NCBI GenBank assembly: GCA_903871605.1
Contig: CAIQHF010000022.1
Location: forward strand, 102,526 to 166,525
Length of the DNA: 64,000 bases
DNA from: an uncultured Sphingomonadaceae bacterium
GTDB taxonomy: Bacteria > Pseudomonadota > Alphaproteobacteria > Sphingomonadales > Sphingomonadaceae
Reading direction: 5' to 3'
Shown piece after piece: positions 59,919 to 64,000 of this stretch. The notes below the pieces were generated by a model, which worked only from the letters and a program-made list of their open reading frames with translations, was not told where the DNA came from and ran no database searches. How positions within the stretch are numbered: position 1 is the stretch's first letter; the number at the start of each line of letters is the position of its first letter. The translations under genes were made by a program, and so were the position numbers.

Positions 59919-60844
59919 GGCACGTCTGCGCTCGCGGCCACCTCAGCCGTCCCCTCATGTCGCTGTTGGCGAACATATCCGGCCAGAAGCGCTGCCTGGT
60001 CGGGTCGCAGCGCGTCGATTGCCCCGAGCGGGCGATCGGCCCAGTCGTCGAGCAGGACCGAGGGACATTGGCCTTCGAAGTTGCCGAGATTGGGACGGTG
60101 CTGCTGGTAGCCGACCAGACGCGCAAGATCCGCCGGGAAACCGCGCGCAATCTCAGGCGGATAGGCCAGCGACTGATTTTCATAGGCACGAAGCCACCCA
60201 AGACTATATCCTATCACAATCGCCTGGCGCCGGCGGGGGCCGACATTCGCGCCTGCGCCGTGCAGCGTGGAACCGAGAAAGACGATCGCGTCGCCGGGAT
60301 CGCATTCGGCGGCGACGGCTTCCAATTGAGGCTCGCTCGCTTCGAGGGCCGTCGCGCCATGACTGTCGGGCCAGATACGCGTTGCGCCATTCTCCTGCGT
60401 GAACGGGGTCAGCGGCCACATGACATTGACGAGATATTCGCTGACCCCCTTCGATCCTTGCCACATGTCTTGGTCGCGGTGGGGATATTGTGCCGGTGCG
60501 CCCGGATGAATCTCGATCGCCTGGGCGACGTTCAGCTGGATCACGTCGCACCACGGTCCAAGAATGCGGTTGACGATCTCGAGCAGGATCGGCTGCAGGA
60601 CGAGTGCCGCGGACGTTTCCGATCGCGCCAGCAGGCGGCCGAACCGCTTTGTATGCTCGCCATAAAAAGGGCCACGACAAAAGGGCGTTTGAGCAAAATT
60701 GCCATCGATTTCGCGCGCCACACGCTCGATGACCCTCTGCGATACGAGTTTCCGGATGATGCAGTATCCCTGATCCTCCAACTGGAAGGCCGCGATGTTG
60801 GTACGGGCGGCATCGAACGCCCCGTCGCTCAGCAATGCGTTCAT
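59915..60844 (-). CDS. Phytanoyl-CoA dioxygenase (PhyH) family protein
   Basis: A 309-residue Fe(II)/2-oxoglutarate dioxygenase. The iron site is PHRDQDMWQG (HxD near residue 125) plus a distal His in GSTLHGAGANVG, with Arg residues in PRRRQAIVIGY for 2-oxoglutarate. It would hydroxylate an acyl, amino acid or peptide substrate. ATG 60844 has AAGGAAGA upstream and begins 11 bases after the luxI stop. PhyH genes are known beside luxI-luxR in sphingomonads, from memory. Here it could modify the autoinducer or the lasso peptide; neither is shown. Confidence 0.88.
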   Translation of the reverse strand: MNALLSDGAFDAARTNIAAFQLEDQGYCIIRKLVSQRVIERVAREIDGNFAQTPFCRGPFYGEHTKRFGRLLARSETSAALVLQPILLEIVNRILGPWCDVIQLNVAQAIEIHPGAPAQYPHRDQDMWQGSKGVSEYLVNVMWPLTPFTQENGATRIWPDSHGATALEASEPQLEAVAAECDPGDAIVFLGSTLHGAGANVGPRRRQAIVIGYSLGWLRAYENQSLAYPPEIARGFPADLARLVGYQQHRPNLGNFEGQCPSVLLDDWADRPLGAIDALRPDQAALLAGYVRQQRHEGTAEVAASADVP

Positions 60845-60855
60845 GGTGTCTTCCT

Positions 60856-61473
60856 TCAAGCTGCGCGGGACATTGGCAGCGGATCATGGGGCACTGCGAA
60901 GATTCCCGCGCGCCGCAGCGCCGGGAGCGTGTCCTGCGTGATCCTGATTCGCAGTGCTCCGAGCATGCGCGAACCGTAGCGTTTCGGTTTCCCGAGCAGC
61001 TCGCAGTCCCAACCGAATTGCAGGATCTGCTCGAGCCATGGAAGGTCGGCAACACCTGTATAGGTATCGACCCCATGATCGACCGCATACATCGCAAGCG
61101 CCGTAACGAGTTTGTTGCGGCATAGTCGCCGGTCAGGCGCCCGCATGTCCGGAGACAGGCAGAAGCGCGTTATTTCCCATACGCTGTCGCCGGCCGGGAG
61201 GGGGCCATCGCACAGATCCGGAAAAAGCGTGTCGAGGATCCCCGGCCGTGTCGTCGGCAGCAGGCGGGCCGAGGCAAGATGGCGATGCTCGCCGTCGGCC
61301 AGAATGATATAGCGCGCGGCGGCGATATCGAAATGGTCCACTTCATATCTGTCATCGAGCGCTGGTATGTCCCAGCGCAGGAGATCAATGAAGACGCGCT
61401 TGCGCGCCTCGAACATTGATCTCAGAACGACGCGCTCATTGATGCGATTGGTGGCATCCACGTGCAGAAGCAT
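60856..61473 (-). CDS. Acyl-homoserine-lactone synthase (LuxI family)
   Basis: A 205-residue LuxI-type enzyme making AHL from S-adenosylmethionine and an acyl carrier. The conserved residues can be placed: Arg24, Phe28, Trp34, Asp46, Asp49, Arg70, Glu100 and Arg103, seen in FEARKRVF, EVDHFD, SARLLP and WEITRF. ATG 61473 with AAGGAGA upstream is chosen; the track ORF starts 52 codons earlier without support. It lies 76 bases downstream of luxR and upstream of phyH. Confidence 0.94.
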   Translation of the reverse strand: MLLHVDATNRINERVVLRSMFEARKRVFIDLLRWDIPALDDRYEVDHFDIAAARYIILADGEHRHLASARLLPTTRPGILDTLFPDLCDGPLPAGDSVWEITRFCLSPDMRAPDRRLCRNKLVTALAMYAVDHGVDTYTGVADLPWLEQILQFGWDCELLGKPKRYGSRMLGALRIRITQDTLPALRRAGIFAVPHDPLPMSRAA

Positions 61474-61507
61474 TGCGTGTCTCCTTGATGGGAGACGGCA
61501 ATGAAAC

Positions 61508-61542
61508 ACCCGATCGGATCGTCGCCTATGACCCGATCGGGT
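61508..61542. promoter_or_regulatory. Tandem palindromes upstream of luxI (candidate lux boxes)
   Basis: ACCCGATCGGAT at 61508-61519 and the perfect palindrome ACCCGATCGGGT at 61531-61542, 23 bases apart centre to centre, 35-69 bases before the luxI start. A repeated dyad in the luxR-luxI gap is the expected place for LuxR operators. Confidence 0.55.
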
Positions 61543-61549
61543 ACCGGCG

Positions 61550-62296
61550 TCAGGAAAGAACGTCGGAAATGCAGAGCGATCCGTCGGCGAGCGCCTGAAG
61601 CGGAAGGGTCGTTCTGGTCGCGAACGCATAGCGCTCGCATGCTTCGCGCAGATGCTTCTTCACCGTATTCACCGAGAGACCAAGCAACTTCGCGATCGCC
61701 CAATTGCATTTGCCGCGACCGACCCACATCACGCATTCGAGTTGGCGCTCTGTCAGGATATCGCGCTTCGGCAAATGACGCGCCCAGCCGATATCGAGCA
61801 TCTTCTGGAACAGGATATTCCCGAACGCTTGCGCCAGGAATAAGCGATGCTCGGGGAACGGCGTTCCTATTTCGGTCGCAAACGTCACCGAGCCGCGGGC
61901 CGCACCGTAGACGTTGGCCGGCACGGTGAAACCGTCCTCTATACCATATCCCCTCGCCTCATCGAGCATCGCATCGTCTCTTGGCGAGAATGGAACGATC
62001 AGATGCGCATCGCGCCAGCGAAATCCGCTGGAGCGAACATGACAGGCGCGATGGACGGGGTCACAGCGGCCGAGTTCCTCGCTGATATAGCGGGCTTCCC
62101 AGCCCGCCGGGTAGTTATGGATCGGCTCGCCAGGATCGTCTTTGCGGAGCCCCGGATGTCGCGATATCGCATAGAAATCAAATCCCAGCGTGCGAGCCGC
62201 TACCGGAAGAACTTCCCGCATATCGTCGAAAGTGCCGCAGTCGGCGATTGTCCCTGTAACCTGAGCAACATGATCACTTACAAGCATGACGGTCAT
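61550..62296 (-). CDS. LuxR family quorum-sensing regulator
   Basis: A 248-residue regulator. The autoinducer-binding domain (about 15-165) includes LGFDFYAISRHPG, WEARYISEELGRCDPVHRAC and GIEDGFTVPANVYG. The C-terminal LuxR HTH reads LTERQLECVMWVGRGKCNWAIAKLLGLSVNTVKKHL. The Trp and Asp of the ligand pocket are present. ATG 62296 is used; a GTG one codon earlier and an ATG three codons later are possible. It heads the leftward luxR-luxI-phyH-gntR-lasso A-B-C series. Confidence 0.93.
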   Translation of the reverse strand: MTVMLVSDHVAQVTGTIADCGTFDDMREVLPVAARTLGFDFYAISRHPGLRKDDPGEPIHNYPAGWEARYISEELGRCDPVHRACHVRSSGFRWRDAHLIVPFSPRDDAMLDEARGYGIEDGFTVPANVYGAARGSVTFATEIGTPFPEHRLFLAQAFGNILFQKMLDIGWARHLPKRDILTERQLECVMWVGRGKCNWAIAKLLGLSVNTVKKHLREACERYAFATRTTLPLQALADGSLCISDVLS

Positions 62297-62591
62297 CACG
62301 TCCGATCAGGAGTTTCCAGCCCCCTGCACCGGAACGCGCCTTGTGGCCGGCGCTGATCAAGCGGCTTTCAGGACCGCACAGTCCGGACGTTGCGACTCGC
62401 TCTTCAAGCTCCTCCCGAAAATATTATAACGACTACGACCAGATCGCCCGCGCTCTTACAATTATATCAACAATATCGATGAATTATCGCGTCCATCATA
62501 GGACTGGTTGCGATGCAGAGTGTTTTACTGCTCTTGTCGATTAGACTAAATTCGGCTTTTGGACGCCGGAAATTTTTGATCGCCCTCCAGG

Positions 62592-63467
62592 TTGGAGAAA
62601 CCCTTCAGACGCCGGGTGAGCGATCCGCTTGGCAAAGCATGCGTTTCGCCATCGTGCGATGTTCTTGAGCATCGGCCGATCGTGGTGCTCATAACCGCGC
62701 CACCCAATCTTTCGACGAGGCCGCCGGACTGGAGGAAAGCTACCGATTACGAAGCGCTACGCTCGGCAGACCGGCCAGCATTCGCCTGGGAATGGCTGAG
62801 ACGTTCCGCGATCTACCGCCGTGCATGGGAAGGCCGCGATGGCCACCAAGCCAATGCACGCGCATTTAGTCTCGAACGCTTCGAGGATCCGCTCCATCGC
62901 GTGCCCTTCGCGCGGCCGATCTGGAGTGCCAGCATCGATAAGTCCGTCATTATTGCGAGGGTACATAGCCTGTATGCCGCCGCCTCCGACCGCATCGATC
63001 TGCTGGACCTGCAGCATCTCGTGACGCTCACGGTCGATGAGGATCAGATCGAACACTTGTTGCTCAGCGATGGTGTGCGGGGGCTACGCATCGATGTTGT
63101 TGAAGGAACGCTGATCGGATGCCCGGCGGTGCTGCGATATTTGATCGAGGGCCTGGATACGCTTCGTGGGCCACTGGCCGCGATTGAGCGCCTCGTCCGA
63201 TTGAGTAAGACGGGAAGCCTTGATCGCCCCGGCCCCCGATCAACCAGGCTGCCCGATCGTTGGATTTCCGAATTGCGGGTTGGGGACGCGCTGAGCAGCG
63301 GCGCCGACCACCAGGATATTGCCCGCGTCCTTTACGGGCATCTCGTTCCGGCGGACGGTTGGCGGACGACAAATACGGCGTTTCGAACGCGCATTCAGCG
63401 TCTCGCGCGCGCCGCTCGACGACGTTTGGAACGGCCGTTGGATGCATCATGGTTCACCGTGGAATGA
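62592..63467 (+). CDS. DUF6499/DUF2285 element regulator
   Basis: A protein of up to 291 residues. The N-terminal part has PPDWRKATDYEAL and RPAFAWEWLRRSAIYRRA, as in DUF6499. The C-terminal half ends with ARVLYGHLVPADGWRTTNTAFRTRIQRL, as in DUF2285. Such proteins are element-encoded regulators found at the edge of Trb-type integrative elements. The annotated start is TTG 62592; a GTG near 62682 just upstream of the first conserved residues is equally possible. It is divergent from luxR. Confidence 0.82.
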   Translation: MEKPFRRRVSDPLGKACVSPSCDVLEHRPIVVLITAPPNLSTRPPDWRKATDYEALRSADRPAFAWEWLRRSAIYRRAWEGRDGHQANARAFSLERFEDPLHRVPFARPIWSASIDKSVIIARVHSLYAAASDRIDLLDLQHLVTLTVDEDQIEHLLLSDGVRGLRIDVVEGTLIGCPAVLRYLIEGLDTLRGPLAAIERLVRLSKTGSLDRPGPRSTRLPDRWISELRVGDALSSGADHQDIARVLYGHLVPADGWRTTNTAFRTRIQRLARAARRRLERPLDASWFTVE

Positions 63468-63479
63468 TGACGTGGGTTC

Positions 63480-63634
63480 TGGTCAATGACGATCAGCCCC
63501 GTCGAGATGTCGTGCTGCCGGGCCACGTGAAGCACCTTGGCATCCGGCGAAAACACCTCTTCCAGGATCTGCCAGCGCTCCTCGTCACTCCACCGGTGAC
63601 GCCGCTCGACCCGCGAGTAGATTGCGACCTGACC
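63480..63634 (-). pseudogene. Truncated transposase OrfA (IS66/IS3-type)
   Basis: About 50 codons from ATG 63634 read MGQVAIYSRVERRHRWSDEE-type sequence then QILEEVFSPDAKVLHVARQHDISTGLI, the HTH of a transposase OrfA. After STGLI the expected continuation is lost, so the gene is broken. It marks past IS activity at the element edge. Confidence 0.7.
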
Positions 63635-63732
63635 CATCAACCACTCCAAAGCACGCGCTCAAGAGCGCTCCTAAGCGTGGTCATAAGAGCGTCGCCGCCG
63701 ATGCCCGCAAGGCGGGCCTCGCCGGCTCTCGC

Positions 63733-63858
63733 TCATGACGCCCTTCGTGCCGAGACCTGATCCGCAGTGCGCGCGATGGGCACGACCTGCTGATGCTTTA
63801 CCTCGAGCCGCAGCACGGCCACGTCGAACAGCCGCTCGCCGACATAGAATAGGCCTCT
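63733..63858 (-). pseudogene. Fragment of a second trbG 3' end with the start of trbI
   Basis: The bases from 63733 align with 3708 onward at roughly 85 percent by eye. The last 40 codons of a TrbG are intact (LFDVAVLRLEVKHQQVV ... DQVSARRAS) with the same stop and the same overlapping ATG for trbI, but trbI diverges after a few codons and trbG is cut by the IS end at about 63860. Confidence 0.85.
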
Positions 63859-63859
63859 T

Positions 63860-64000
63860 ATACCAAGTCCCGTTGATCATGACGCATGCGCCCATTTGCG
63901 TCGGCCGATGGACATGATGCGCCATGGCTGATCGACGAGGCGGTTCCAGGCGAAGCAGCAATGGTCGAGAATGTCCTCGTAGGATCGGAAGATCCGGTTC
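63860..64000 (-). mobile_element. IS630-type element, end only (runs off the window)
   Basis: TACCAAGTCCCGTTGATCATGA next to a TA dinucleotide looks like the terminal inverted repeat of an IS630-type element, just before the transposase stop. It interrupts the trbG fragment. Only this end is inside the window. Confidence 0.65.
63877..64000 (-). CDS. IS630-type transposase, C-terminal part
   Basis: The last 40 codons of a DDE transposase: NRIFRSYEDILDHCCFAWN then RLVDQPWRIMSIGRRKWAHAS and a stop. This C-terminus is characteristic of IS630-family transposases. The remainder lies beyond 64 kb. Confidence 0.85.
   Translation of the reverse strand, partial: NRIFRSYEDILDHCCFAWNRLVDQPWRIMSIGRRKWAHAS

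Noticed and set aside
1-64000. CRISPR arrays, rRNA operons and riboswitches
   Set aside because: None seen by eye. A covariance-model scan would be needed to exclude small structured RNAs.

Overview
The window looks like a sphingomonad (Alphaproteobacteria, Sphingomonadales; Sphingomonas-like). The evidence is high GC with strong GC3 bias, a class II DAHP synthase next to a tRNA-Glu, a Trb-type conjugation operon with DUF2274/DUF736/ArdC/ParB companions, a MucR regulator, and a FecI-FecR-TonB receptor-isopeptidase set of the kind paired with lasso peptides in this group. This is judged from the sequence alone; no database search was run.

Layout. 1-1.9 kb is chromosomal backbone: the end of wecB, a class II DAHP synthase and tRNA-Glu(CTC). 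From the 3' end of that tRNA onward almost everything looks like one large integrative conjugative element, or two nested or adjacent ones. 2.0-14.1 kb is a leftward transfer operon (traG, copG-like, trbB, C, D, E, J, L, F, G, I, DUF2274, HTH). 14.5-19.7 kb is a stress cargo block (DUF1810, Hsp20 with an RpoH-like promoter and a perfect terminator, ABC1 kinase, glutaredoxin, TspO/MBR, DUF393, DUF427, SDR). 20-32 kb is a defence island: a methyltransferase/nuclease fusion with a DUF262-HNH partner, a permuted papain-like protein, a HEPN-like plus TrlF-type PHP/SMC ATPase pair, and a TIR protein. 32.4-37.8 kb holds two PLP enzymes, an exported amidohydrolase and an M28 peptidase. 37.9-48.9 kb returns to element core: MucR, relaxase, lytic transglycosylase, TraF peptidase, HTH, a nucleotidyltransferase-HEPN fusion, DUF736, a ParB-like protein and ArdC.

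50.2-62.3 kb is the most interesting part. It is a complete lasso peptide locus whose 42-codon precursor gene (59068-59196, minus) is absent from the ORF track. A rightward arm encodes uptake, sensing and catabolism (ECF sigma, FecR, TonB receptor with an STN signalling domain, prolyl-oligopeptidase-like isopeptidase). A leftward arm runs luxR, luxI, phyH, gntR, precursor A, then maturation enzymes B and C. A quorum-sensing pair and a phytanoyl-CoA-dioxygenase-like gene are therefore co-directional and tightly packed with a lasso peptide operon. The predicted product has an 8-residue Gly1-Glu8 macrolactam ring and a 13-residue tail.

62.6-64 kb is a junction: a DUF2285-type element regulator, a truncated transposase OrfA, a fragment nearly identical to the trbG 3' end/trbI start already present at 3.7 kb, and the end of an IS630-type element running off the window. 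No integrase, CRISPR array or rRNA was seen.
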